Shown: positions 1 through 11,168 of the stretch, one piece after another | How the letters are laid out: each line of letters begins with the position of its first letter | Position numbering within the stretch: the first letter of the stretch is position 1 | From: Takashimella koratensis | Lineage: Eukaryota > Basidiomycota > Tremellomycetes > Trichosporonales > Tetragoniomycetaceae | Direction: 5' to 3' | Assembly: GCA_003116875.1 (NCBI GenBank) | Contig: BCKT01000018.1 | Coordinates: forward strand, 1 to 64,000 | DNA: 64,000 bases | The notes under the pieces: generated by a model | Database searches by the model: none | The model's input: only the letters and a program-made list of their open reading frames with translations | What the model was told of the DNA's origin: nothing | Made by a program: the position numbers and the translations under genes

Positions 1-212
1 GGGACGGGCATTTTTCAAAATCAACAACAACTGATAACCGGTAAATGCAATGACGTGGCACACGGAGAATTAAGTGGACNAGGCAGATAAATTTGTGCCC
101 ACAATGTGCCTCCCCTGCCCAGTCCCAACCTTGGGANGGGCATTTTTGAAAATGGACAATGCATTGGTGGCTCTGATAAAGGAGAATTAGGCTTCACAAA
201 TGCAATGACGTG
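1..212. repeat. Shuffled short direct repeats
   Basis: The 21-base block at 1-21 recurs at 133-153 with one clear mismatch and one ambiguous base. A 15-base block at 43-57 recurs exactly at 198-212. A shorter block, GGAGAATTA, occurs at 64-72 and 181-189. The order of the second and third blocks is swapped between the copies, so this is not a plain tandem duplication. It may be a decayed repetitive element. Confidence 0.6.
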
Positions 213-542
213 TAGTACACCAATGAATAGGACGCGTACAACCATTCAAAACACGGCCAATGCATGCAGAACTNGTACTATGCAAGGGCNATACTGCTAT
301 NCAACAGCATATCATATGCATAGTAGCGGGCATTTCAACTATCAAAATGTGACTTGGAGCTGGTATGACAAAAACTGGGTCCAAATGCGGCAGAGACAAT
401 ACATTTTGCATGCAAAAAACAAGGTAAAAACAGGGCGCCCATGTCTAAAGGCACCAGAGGGGGAAAAAGCAGGGAGAATCAACAACACAGCATTCCCATT
501 ACAGCAGCGATTGTCCCCAAGCTGGGACTGGAGAGGGGAGGC
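108..542. repeat. Imperfect inverted repeat, arms of about 28 bp
   Basis: The arm at 108-135 (starting GCCTCCCCTGCCCAGTCC) matches the reverse complement of 516-542 with only a few differences. The arms lie about 380 bp apart. They could be ends of a small non-autonomous element, but no target-site duplication or internal gene was seen. Confidence 0.55.
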
Positions 543-893
543 GCCTTACACTCACAGGCTCAAAAGGCAAATATGCCCAAAGAATTATATAGGGGAAACG
601 GCAAAAAGAGGCGGTTTTTAGACAATGACACAGGAGGGNGTGTCAAGCTAGCCTTACCTTAGGGTCTACAGCTGTGGCAGAAGACCCTGCAACAACCCAG
701 TCCAAAAACCATGCATGGAACCCCACTATAGATTCTCTAGAACAGCTGTATCTCATGCATGCATGCATTCTTAGCTCTGAAACTTTGTCAGAAGATGCTC
801 CTAGGCCCCAGCTACCTTGTATTAAAATTTGGGAGCTAAGGGTTGAGAATTGAGCACAACCCCACTAGAGGTGAAAATTGGGCACCGCCTCTC

Positions 894-912
894 TAACCCC
901 CTAACCCCCTAA
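894..912 (+). repeat. Telomere-like units (CCCCCTAA x2)
   Basis: The sequence reads TAA-CCCCC-TAA-CCCCC-TAA. The complement is TTAGGGGG repeated, the telomere unit type reported for Cryptococcus. Its orientation is that expected for the left end of a chromosome. Two units are far too few for a functional telomere, so this is an interstitial or degenerate trace. Confidence 0.5.
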
Positions 913-1005
913 GGGTTCCTTACAGTAAAGGGGTCGGTCGCGACACAACTTGTTTTCATGTCCCAACTTTCAACTAAAACATATAAAAGGAGTGAAACCC
1001 CAAAG

Positions 1006-4000
1006 CTACCCATTTCGAGCTCTCTTCACAGCCCTTTCATCCCCCCCGATTCCGTCCATATCAAATCCATTCGCCAACGAGTTTGACGCAGATCGAGCAT
1101 CCCAGACCTGATTCAGAACTTCTTCGAGTCGAGCTGGCTTGACTGGCTTTGTGATCACAGCAAAGAACCCGACCTCCTCGCACCTTTTTCTCGAGTTCTC
1201 ATCCGCGTTGGCGGAGAACGACACGCAAGTTGGATCCCCCGCGTAGGGACTTGCCTTGATCCGTTCAAACGCCTCGTAACCGTCAAGCACTGGCATCTGA
1301 AGATCGAGCAGGACAAGACTACAGTCAGCCGCGTACAATCCTCACCCACTCGTAGCGAGTCTTGTCAACCAGATCAGTCGCTTGAAGACCATCGCTCGCA
1401 GAGTCCACCTTGTCGTACCCAAACAGCTCTAGCATCTTTCGGCAGACCTCGACGTTGACGGACGAGTCGTCGACGACGATAATACGGAGTGGTTTTTCCT
1501 GTTGTCAGCTCTGTAAATGAGAAACTCACCGTGGCCATGCCTTTGTTAAACTTGGTCTTGGATGTGATTGTCTTTGCGGATGGCTTTGTTCCGGTGTGAA
1601 ATACTGCCGTGACTAACGCTTTCAACTTGATCGGCCGACCGACGATGGATTCACGCTGGTGTCAGCGACGCCCCCACTTCACTCACCGTCAGATCTAATC
1701 TCGACATCTCTGACACCAAGTCGGTCGCCGGCACAAGGAAGATGCACTTTGCGCGAGGATGCCTCGAGCGGATGCCCTGCACGGTTTCGGATGTAACACC
1801 AATCGTGTCGATGAAGACCAGTGCCGGATCTCCCTCAATGTACGACGCCTCCACCTTGACGACCGGTTCGCAATTAAGCAGCTTGAGGTGTTCGATCAAC
1901 GTATCGACCCAAGAGTGCTCCATCGAGCACACAATGACAGTGTGCTGAGCAGTTGGAAATCGCTCGACCGGCTGGGGCACCCACTTTGAATCCAATGGGC
2001 AGACAAACGAAAAGGTGAAAACCGAGCCCTTGCCGAGGGTAGACTCCGCGACGCAGTCACCGTCCATGAGATGAGCGAAATCTCTGCAGATTACCAGACC
2101 AAGACCGCTGCCACCGTGCGAACGTGTGATTGACTCATCAACCTGCGAAAAGCTCTTGAAGAGCTTGTGAAGTTTGGATTGTGGAATACCGGGTCCCTGA
2201 CATTAGCTCTACTCAACCAACACTCACGGTATCGGTGACATGAATCGATATCGCCAAACACTCATCTCTCTCTTCCCACTCCCAGGTCACAACAACGCTT
2301 TGGTGTTTTTCCTTTGTCGAGGGGGTCGTAAACTTGACAGCGTTTGACAGCAAGTTCAACACGACCTGCTTGATGCGGAAAGGATCTCCTATAAGCCCCG
2401 GCGGTGTCGACGAGCTTTCCAAAGACACCTCGACACCTTTAGCCTGAGCCATCGGCGCGATTGTGTCCAAAGCCGTCTCCACGGTCTCCCTCAAGTTGAA
2501 AGGGATCTTTTCCAGTATCACTGAGCGACTCTCGAGCTTGGCGTGGTCGAGGATGTTCGAAATTAAAGCCAACAGATCCTCGCTGCTGCTAATGATTGTC
2601 GACAAATGTTCGCGCTCCGTTGAGGTCATCCTTGGACTAGCCTCCAGCACAGAGGCAAGGCCCTGCCGTCAACTACGCTTCGCATCAACTCACCATGATC
2701 GCGCCGAGCGGACTTCTCAGCTCATGACTACACTGTGACAAGAACGTCGTCTTTGTCCGAAGTGCGTCACTGAGCTCTCGCGTTCGTTGTTCCACTTGTA
2801 GCTTCATCTTTGATGTAAACTGATGTTGCGAGTACGTGGCGCACGCGAACGTTGCCAGCGTCTTGACAACGTCTTTCCATGATTCCGAGAGGTTGTCGGG
2901 GATCTCCATTGACATGGACGAGAGAAGGACCACACCAGTAGCCTGGCCCTGAATGGCAATTGGCACACACAGAAGGGTGCGCGGGGCTCGTTTCGAGTAA
3001 AATGGATCAGGTCGAAGGGTGGAGAGCGAGGCAACGCTTGTGATTGGCTTGGGTCAGCGCCTTCAAAACCTTACTCACCGTTGTCGTACGATGAACATGG
3101 ACCATGATGTTAATAGGGCATATCGTCGCCACTTGTCGATCTGACATCCCCAGATTGTATGGGAGAATTTCGGTATGGGATCCGGCAGCTGCGAGTCGAA
3201 GCGCAGTTTGATCCTCCTCACAAATGCACAAAGCGGCATAGTCACAACGGACATTCTACGTTCAGCTCATGGCCTTGACTCTGACCTACTTCACAAAGGA
3301 TCCGCAGGATCTTAGTAAGTAATACCTTGTCATCTTCTTCCTCTGCCAATGCCAACGTGGAGCGCATCAACCTAGGGTCAGAGGCTATCACGAGCGTACT
3401 TACGTCAAGACATCAGTGTTTGCTTCGTGAGGCAGAGTATCCGAAACCTCCCCTAGTGACGAGCCCGAGGTCTCTGTGGGGTTTAAGATCTCTACCACTG
3501 ACGACAGTGTGTGATCCACGGATTTGAGCAGGATATCAGACGGAAGCTCTGCTGCTTTAGGGGGTGTTCGACGGATCCGGGGAGACTTTTCCGCCAGGAA
3601 GTGCTGGAACCCGTAGCAGTGGCCTTTTCCATAGCTGTGATACGCCGCTCGAAGGTACTCGACAGAGATCTTGTCGCTGGATGTGCGCTCGGACAAGGTT
3701 TGGGCGATATAAAAGTTGAGTAATCCACACAATTCGTATTCTTCGCCATCGTACAGCTCCTGAACAGCCTGGTCGATAGGTTCGAGTTTGAAAGGGTCGA
3801 TCTGGAGCCTCTGCAATGCATGTAAAACCTTGAGCCGCACCTCCCAAGAGATCGCTATGTTCAGCTAAGTTTTCACATCAACACTTACACCACTGGGAAT
3901 AGCTCCTAAGCAGACCGAGGGCTTCGTCTATTACGGGAGACGATTGCCCGGCACGCAGCATGATGATGGCACGTAGAAACGCGAATTCAAACTCTGGCGC

Positions 4001-7000
4001 GAACCCACGAACCATCTCGTCCCACCGTCGATCGGCTGCGGCTTTGATTTGAATGTCTAGCGGAGCGTCGTAGAAAACAAGAAGACGAAGATAGAACATT
4101 GCGCGAAGACCGTTATGCATTCCCAGTTGTGGGTTACTCTCGCATTCGTTTTTTGAAACAAACGGGCCGTCCATCAGTGCGTCAAGGGGTTTCTTACATG
4201 CTCGGTCCTCGAGGTATTGCAGGGCCACGTTGGATAACAGTCGATTCGTGAGTGAAGACAAAAAGGGTTGTGCGTGGCCATACATCTGTGCCATCTGTTG
4301 AAAGTCACAGTGGCCTCGACCAAGTGCTCGCGCAGAGAACTCGAGCATGAGGAAGTCTGTTCGTTAGCGCACCCCCGCAGCCGACTCACATGAACAAACA
4401 TCGCCATCTCCTTGGCCAAGCATGATTTCAAAGGTCCCAGCAAAACGAGTTCTGAACTCGTGGAACGGTACAAAACACTAGCGCTCAGCTTGGGGCCTCG
4501 ATAATAACCTACATGAGATTGACCGCCTGGAGCAAACAACGACAACGCGGTAAACTCCGTATACGGTTTTCGTCGCGACAAGGGGAAAGATATGTCAAAG
4601 AATGCTTTCCTAGCCCCCAAGTCTTCGAGGTCCCCCTAGGGTCAGTAAACTTCACCTGGCCAGCTTACTCCGACACAGTAAGACTCCATCAACAATGGAC
4701 AAGTTCCCGATGGTTTTCCCAACGCCCGAACAAGAGTAACGCATAGCCGGAAGAACGATATCCGTGCCGACTGTTGGACAAAATAAACACAGGGTCTAAT
4801 GTCAGCTAGGACCCAGATACAAACCTACGCGGCAGTGAAACACAACGACATGAGAAGATGCAGCTCATCTTCATCGTCAGGGGGTGGCTGAGTGAGTAGC
4901 TGTTCGCCCATAGCCAAGACCTCGTCTGCCGATTTGGGCGACCACAGTTCAATCTTCTCCGGGCCCTCGGGATCATAGCCAAGTTCTCGCAGCATTTTGA
5001 ATGCCGTTTCCGCCGCGTCCATAATTCGTGCCGCTAAGGTCAGCCAATACCAGAACACTCCCTTACAAGCGACATATACTAGGATCAACAGCCGCGTCAT
5101 CTGTAGCTTTTCCACCACAGTGTGGCAATGCATGATCACAAGTTCAAGCTGTAGTGAGCGACGTCCTCAGCGAACACTCACTCTTTCCAAAGCCCAATTG
5201 TATTCCTTCACAACTCTTGAGATCTCAATGGCAACTCGAGTGTACCGGAAAATGACATCTCGATGATGCGTCAACCAATAATCCAAGCCGCCCGTTTCAG
5301 AAACGAGAGCTTTGGTCAGTTGATAGATTTCTACGAGTACTCACAATCCGCGAGACAAGTCCATTTCCAAGCGGTATCAAAGATGGCGGACAGAGCCGAC
5401 TTCTTGGCACTCTCCATCAATAGTGATACAAGCTCATCTTCTTTCTCTGGCGGCGCTCCCAACTGCCGTGCGGTCAAGGCTCGCTCACAGGCGTAACACA
5501 GATGATCGCAGATCAACTCTGGTCGTCGAAGGAAGATAGAGACTTCCTGGTTCAAGATGCCAGATTGATCTCGAGGGATGAGGCGCAACGCAGCGGCCTA
5601 ATGTAAACCTCTGTCGTTTAGCAGAACCTACCTGTTGTCGATCATGAGTAAACTTGACACGGTTCGAATCGGTCGCAATGACCCCTTTTTGGATTGCAGC
5701 ATCCATCCAGAGTTTCAACTCATCTTCACTCCAGCCGAGAAGGATCGCCATGTGTTGCACGGAGAGCCCTGCTATCGGCAAACACGCCATGTACTATCTT
5801 CAGCAAGGAAACCAAGTGGACATACCATGAGGAGTCTTTGTACCAAGGGCGATAGGGACGCCATGATACTGTCAAGAAAAACATCTACCCCCTGGCAATC
5901 CACCTGCGCATACAGCTCCCCAATGTCAAAGTGCCATTGCAAAGATTCAAAGTCGAACGCGAAAACGTTGGTGTTGGCGAGCGTCGGCATGAAGGTTCGA
6001 AGGTACAAGGGACTGCCGTTAGTCTGCCCGTGTATGATACGATAGAGTGCTTGGTCATTGGACGCTATTCGGTTTGAGAAGCAGTGGCGAATATAATCAT
6101 TGGTTGCTTCTTCAGTGAAGGCGTCGATGTGAAGGGGCTCCGCAGTCCCTGATAACGAGTGTTCATTATCAGGTGGTTCAGTCGCAATGATTCGTGTCAA
6201 AGAGAGGACCAGGACTTCTCATCAGCAAAGCCAGACTCATGCTCACCGTGTTGCAAGGGGTTCTTGTGGTCCAGCAAGTGTTTCCACCTATCATCAGCTT
6301 GGATTCCCTGCTCACTTACAGCTGAATCTCTTGTTTCCCCATCCACTGTACGTCATCGATGAAGAGTATGAGTGGACGCGAGGCTGTGGCAAACAGTTGC
6401 AGAAACCGTTTCGCCCAGTACTTGAAAGCTGCATGAAAGTTGTCAAGCTGAGATCAGCGCATTCAGTCTATACTCACGTCTCGAACTGCTTCCTCCATCA
6501 CAGTCTCATTCAAAAGTCGTCGCGAGTCATGTGGGACTAGTCCAATGAGAACGCCATATTGACTGCCGAGAGTCGCCTTGATTCGCTCTTTCCACTCGTT
6601 GAGATCTTCCCTCGTGCTCGTGAAAATGCGATCGAGCAACGTCTGAAAAATCTGCACAAAACTCGTCAAAGGCTTCTCCCCCATTTGATCCGCCTTGCAT
6701 CGAGCCACCAGGAAACCTTCTGGCTCGCTCCTTTCCAGGTCCCGTAGCCACTCCTCCACAAGTCGTGTCTTTCCGACACCACTCCCACCCCACAACTTCA
6801 ACACTTTTGAAGTGCAGATCCCATCCTTGACATCCCTATACGCTTCGCTCAACACCTCCGTCTCGTGTTGCCGACCAATGACTTTGGTGGGGAGAGAGAA
6901 TTTGGAGATGGTGTTCACCTGTTCCACCGGTAGGGGCAGCCGAAATGATTGGATCAACCGCTCCAGCTCGAAGACAATCGGGGCGAAGGAATGGTACCGC

Positions 7001-8049
7001 TCTTCAGTGTTTTTGGCGAGCGCCAGCATGACTATTTCATAGAGCCGAGGAGGGAATGAGCGATCGGCAAATCGTTCGGGGGATGGAATGACGCTGGTGA
7101 CGTGATTGTGCACGTCAGACAAGATGTCGAATTTGGTCGAGTTGGTCTTTTGCTCGATAGATCTCCCTGCGATGAGCTCCCACGCCATGACCCCCCAGCT
7201 GTAAATATCGTTTGCAACAGTAATCTGGCCGGACAGAGCGGTTTCGGGAGCGAGGAAGCGAAGGTTTTGACGGATGTAGTCTTTGCTGAGTTGATCGGTA
7301 GACAAGGGGTTCATGACAAAAATGGACGACACTTCTGACGGCGCCTTGGCTAGCGTTTCAGATAGTGAGAACCAGTGTTGCGCCAAGACCCCTGACAACC
7401 GATCCAGACGGACGTTGTCGTTATACACGGTGAAGCAGTTAGGATTTGCTGCACCTAGAGCCAGATGCCTGTCGTGGAGTGCCTATTTGTCAGATAGCAA
7501 TTTAGGCAATGCTCACCTCCAAGCAACGAACAGCGCCTAGCAAAAGTCTACACTCTACTGCACAATCGTCAACACTCCTGTGAGCGGAATAAGCCTCGTT
7601 CCAAGCTGTCGCCATCGATTTTTCAATCCCAGTCGTGTCGTCTATGGTTGTTAACAGCCAGAGCCCGTGGATATCGTCCCACCAGCCAACTACTGTCACC
7701 TTCGACCGGAAGTGTCTTCCTCCCGGCAGTGTGTCAAGCGCAAGGACCTGCGCGAATCTCCGAAAATGATGAATACCTATTGTCAGCATTATTTAGCAAA
7801 ACGCGCTCACTGTGTCGATCGTTGGCTGGACAAAAGCTACAGGGGTCAGTAGAGCACGACCTCCACAACCCACTAGAACGAGACTCTTGAGGCTTGGGTA
7901 TCACGGAAAAGAGGATAGTTCTCGGCTGGTCGGATGGCGGCGCGTCCTCGGAACCACTTCTCGCTGGGTTCGCCATCCTCCAGCCCCCATACGTCCCACA
8001 CAACGTCGTGCAAACCGTGCGACTCGAGGTCCTTCTGAGACAGGTTCAT
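1006..8049 (-). CDS. Hybrid histidine kinase, group X (Mak2/Mak3/Chk1 type)
   Basis: Large multi-exon sensor kinase of the fungal two-component phosphorelay, which passes phosphate to a Ypd1-type carrier and response regulators. In order from the N-terminus I see: a protein-kinase-like domain with APE-like RFLAPE and IYSWGVMAWEL; an AAA/STAND ATPase module with Walker A GGSGVGKTRL (near 6750); a long helical middle; a GAF-like domain; the H-box SHELRSPL (near 2700); N-box LNLLSNAVKFT; G-boxes GPGIP and GGSGLGL; a receiver-like domain without clear acidic residues; and a full receiver with VVDDS, LLDLQMPVLDG and TKPVKP. The kinase catalytic loop reads HDRHLALGAANPN and no DFG is evident, so it is probably a pseudokinase. 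The start at 8049 is supported by two short introns joining MNLSQKDLES through RVSFYFCPAN to IHHFRRFAQ. Internal splice sites are not all resolved. Confidence 0.88.
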
Positions 8050-8380
8050 GGCGATTGTGCGATGAAGTGGAAGATGTGAAAGGGCGCAATCATGGTTCTA
8101 AGTGTGGAGCGGATCATTATGGGAGTTGCAAGCTCGTCGTAATCGCGCTATCGGGCGGTGACAGGGAAAAGCGTCACTCAGGTACCCGCTCGAGGATGGT
8201 TCACCACCAAATTGTTTCCGTGTCTCGCGCAAAATCCGCCAGGATGTTGAGCCGGCTAGAGTCCTGCCGCTGAATTGCCGAGTGTCACGTGATTTTAAAT
8301 GGTGCGCAAGGTTGCATTATAACTGGTGGTCTGTATTCCCTTACTCATCCAGTCACACCTTCGACTCGACAAACAGCACT
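8050..8380. other. Intergenic: upstream of histidine kinase
   Basis: Promoter side of the kinase gene and 3' flank of the carboxylesterase. A TCACGTGA palindrome lies at 8285-8292, about 240 bp upstream of the kinase start, followed by an AT-rich TTTAAAT. No gene is seen. Confidence 0.5.
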
Positions 8381-10456
8381 TTAATACCAGAAGGACACTG
8401 GGTTGGAATTGAAATAAGCAATACCTTCCTTGCGGTAGTCGTCCTTCGAGGCGGTGACATAATCATTGTCAAACACCAGGAGGCTGGCGTTAGATCCATA
8501 TGCAGGCCACTGGGTTGGGGTAGTCGATGTGCGGAGACCGTTTGGGTCAAGGTAGTAGATGAAGTTGAACCTGAGGTCAGACAGAGCCTTACGGTGGGAC
8601 CCACCAATAGTCAAGCACAGTGTTCCCCAATGCCGCGTCACTCGCGGTGAAGCCGTTGGTGGCGGTGGTCTTCCTGTAGATGTAGTTGACGTCTACTGCG
8701 TGGGGAGCTGCGAAAGTTAATACTTGCCTCCCTCCTCTTCTCACTCCCATAATAGGCAGCAGTGCCACTCGCAGTGTCCCCTTGGAAGAGATACGTCCAG
8801 GCGGTGACACCGTGACGCGCAGCCTGCTCAAGGAAGTGTCGCCGGGGCGCCTGGAAGACGTAGTCGCTGAAGATTGAGGCGATCTGTTTGAAGCTGGGGT
8901 ATTAGCCTGTGGCATTAGAAAAAACTTACATCGGACTCAATCCAAATGTCTCGCCACCGGTACCGTACGGCCTGAAGTTTCAGCACTTTCCAACCTCGGA
9001 CGTACGATCCAAGCTCAGGGACATTCGGGTAGAGCTCCAGAATGTCGTTCACAACGTCATCACTGAATCCATTGGGCTCGTAGAGCCCAATGTAAGGGCC
9101 TATCGCTGCCGTGCTGTTGATACTCGAAGGCACAAACAAGGTACCCCTGTGGTCAGCGTGCTCGTTATCATCTACCCACTCGTCTTTGTTGTTGCCGTTG
9201 ATGAAAGGGACACGCGCAAACTTGCCCTGCTTCAGTAGCTTGAACGGGGACGTCGGAATAAGGTCGTTATCGATGCTAGGTGCTAAACGTTAGACCTAGA
9301 CGTTGCTTTAAGCTCACCCCAGATTGCGCTGCTGATCAGCTGGCTTTCAATCTGATGACTCACCCAACACTGTACGCGGTCGTGGCCTTGATTGTCACCT
9401 GCGCACTCTGAATACTGGAGGCCGGGACGCTTTTGAGACAGGCGAAGGTGCCACCGGAAGCGCCAGCACAGCCAGTCAGGTTGACCAAAAGGTCATACGC
9501 TCCCTGCCAGATGTCCGCAGTTGGAGCGATGGGTACGACAGTAGGAGCGCCCGACTCGAGGATCTCGACATCAGCTTAGCCCCTTGCAAACACTCACTGC
9601 ACCACGAAACAGGTCGATGCTTTCGTCGAGGTACAGCAATGAGAGTGCCATGGCCCCAGCCGACTCCCCCCAAACGGTGACCTGGCTTCAGCCGCGCCCT
9701 ATAGCATGGCTCACCTGGTTCGGGTCACCCCCAAAAGAACGGATGTTCTCCTTGACCCACTCGAGCCCCAGGCGGATATCCCTCAGGCCAAGGTTGGCAG
9801 CGCCGTTCTCTGCGATCTCCTTGCCGTAGCTGGAATCAGACACTGTTTCGCTATCGTACTTACCCAAACCCAAGTACACCAACGCGGTACTGCACCGCGA
9901 CGTAGATGACAGGACGCCCGGTACTAGATCCATAATCCACTACGGCTGAGCCGTTGAACTGGTTGATCGCACCAGAGTTGTAGCCCCCCCCGTAGCTGCA
10001 AGGTGAGCGAGATTCACACGGCCACTTACATCCATACGACGACAGGTATAGCCTCACCCGAAGTTGAGGCACCTGCTGGGGTGTACACATTAAGAGCCAA
10101 ACAATCCTCGCTGTACCCCGTCGAGTTGGTCGATGCCGAAGTGGCTTGAATACATGCAGGTGGCTGTGACACCGCTGACACAGTCGAGTTGTAGGTCACC
10201 GCTTGCGGGGGCTTGAAACGCAGGTCGTTGACAGCTACATGTCAGTTGTCACACACTTTGTCTACTCACGGGGCTCGGCAAAAGGGATGCCGAGATAAAG
10301 GTCTTGGCCAAGGGTGAAGTTGTAGACACCTTGGATGGTAACTGAGCCACTAGCAGTCTTCGGGTAGATCGTCGCCACGGCAGAGGTGCGACGGACAGGT
10401 GAGGCCATCGTTAGAGCGAGTAGCGCGCTCAAAACTGCTAGCTTGAAGAGGGTCAT
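8381..10456 (-). CDS. Secreted type B carboxylesterase/lipase
   Basis: Hydrolyses carboxylic esters, probably outside the cell. The start at 10456 opens a clear signal peptide ([19 protein letters not shown]). Family hallmarks follow in order: [20 protein letters not shown], the oxyanion-hole region [26 protein letters not shown] with FGGDPNQV, and the nucleophile elbow GESAG, whose exon begins after a short intron near 9690. Several potential N-glycosylation sites are present. The protein ends in NPVSFWY at 8381. It belongs with Candida rugosa lipase-type esterases; the substrate (lipid, feruloyl or other ester) cannot be told from sequence. A TATA-like box lies 43-50 bp upstream of the start. 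Confidence 0.88.
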
Positions 10457-11168
10457 GATTTATAGGGTTTGGGTAGTAGGCCGTTTCACTTGAGGCCGCT
10501 TATATACGCCCGCTCAGACATCTTCAATTCCTGCCCTTCGCCATCAACCGAGCCTTGCACGATATCTTCGGATCAGATTCGGGGCCGTAGCTGGGCCTGG
10601 CAGGTGTACAGCGACCCCGGATCGGAGCTGCCATGCAGCCTTGCGTAATCTGCCGGTGGCTTGAACAGATCCGATGATGGGATAGTCTCCGTTACAGAAT
10701 CCTTGGTGAAACCCTAACTGAAGGGCTGCGTACACGACGAGTCACCCTTCCGAGGACACCTATTACGGGAATTTTCTAGAGATGGCGTCATTTAATAAAA
10801 CGCATACAAGGGTGCGTAAGATCAGCGTCGAGATAAGACCTGATGACTCATGTTCACCTCCGAGGAGCACGCCACTTCCCACAGCTTGGAGCAACTGAGG
10901 AATTCGGAGCTGAAAGGTCGTGATGATAAGCAACAGCCAGCCAAGATTGCGAGCGACTTAAAGAAGATAAGCATATCCGTCGGCGCCACCTCGGCCGCCA
11001 TATCCCAAGACGGGAAGCAGCCAAGGCAGCGAATACGGCCGAGCAGTGTCCGTCTCCCAAATGCGCAGTACCGCAAGAGTCTATATCAAACGTTGACTCA
11101 ACGGTGAGGTGACGGTGTACTAAGTGTATTATGGAGAACCTCCACAACGGTCACTGCATTGCCAGACT
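10457..11168. other. Intergenic: carboxylesterase promoter
   Basis: No supported gene. CGGATC occurs near 10570 and 10618, and its complement GATCCG near 10669, all within 220 bp of the esterase start. These are CGG half-sites of the kind bound by Zn2Cys6 factors. A small open frame at 10850-11107 has no recognisable features. Confidence 0.45.
10499..10506 (-). promoter_or_regulatory. TATA-like box of carboxylesterase
   Basis: TATATAAG on the minus strand, 43-50 bp upstream of the ATG at 10456. Confidence 0.5.

Larger units (their letters stand above)
1..1005. other. Repeat-rich left end without a recognisable gene
   Basis: No convincing coding sequence is seen over this first kilobase. It contains short repeated blocks, an inverted repeat, an alternating CATG tract near 755-770 and telomere-like units, listed separately. 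Single ambiguous bases occur at 80, 137, 274, 290, 301 and 639, whereas the other 63 kb has only one (38260), which suggests collapsed near-identical copies in the assembly. Open frames here read through ambiguous bases, resemble no family I know, and arise partly because the two inverted repeat arms translate alike on opposite strands. Confidence 0.7.

Noticed and set aside
106..662. Overlapping open frames on both strands in the left repeat patch
   Set aside because: They cross ambiguous bases, and the similar peptides on opposite strands are explained by the inverted repeat. No family resemblance.
755..770. CATGCATGCATGCAT tract
   Set aside because: Short simple alternating repeat; no sign of function.
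5669..5682. GGTTCGAATC, like a tRNA B-box
   Set aside because: Inside kinase coding sequence; no A-box or cloverleaf could be built around it.
7812..8273. 153-codon plus-strand frame
   Set aside because: Antisense to the well-supported N-terminal exons of the histidine kinase; no domain.
10850..11107. 85-codon plus-strand frame with ATG
   Set aside because: Protein-like at first sight but no domain, no splice context, no promoter element; chance frame in an intergenic region cannot be excluded.
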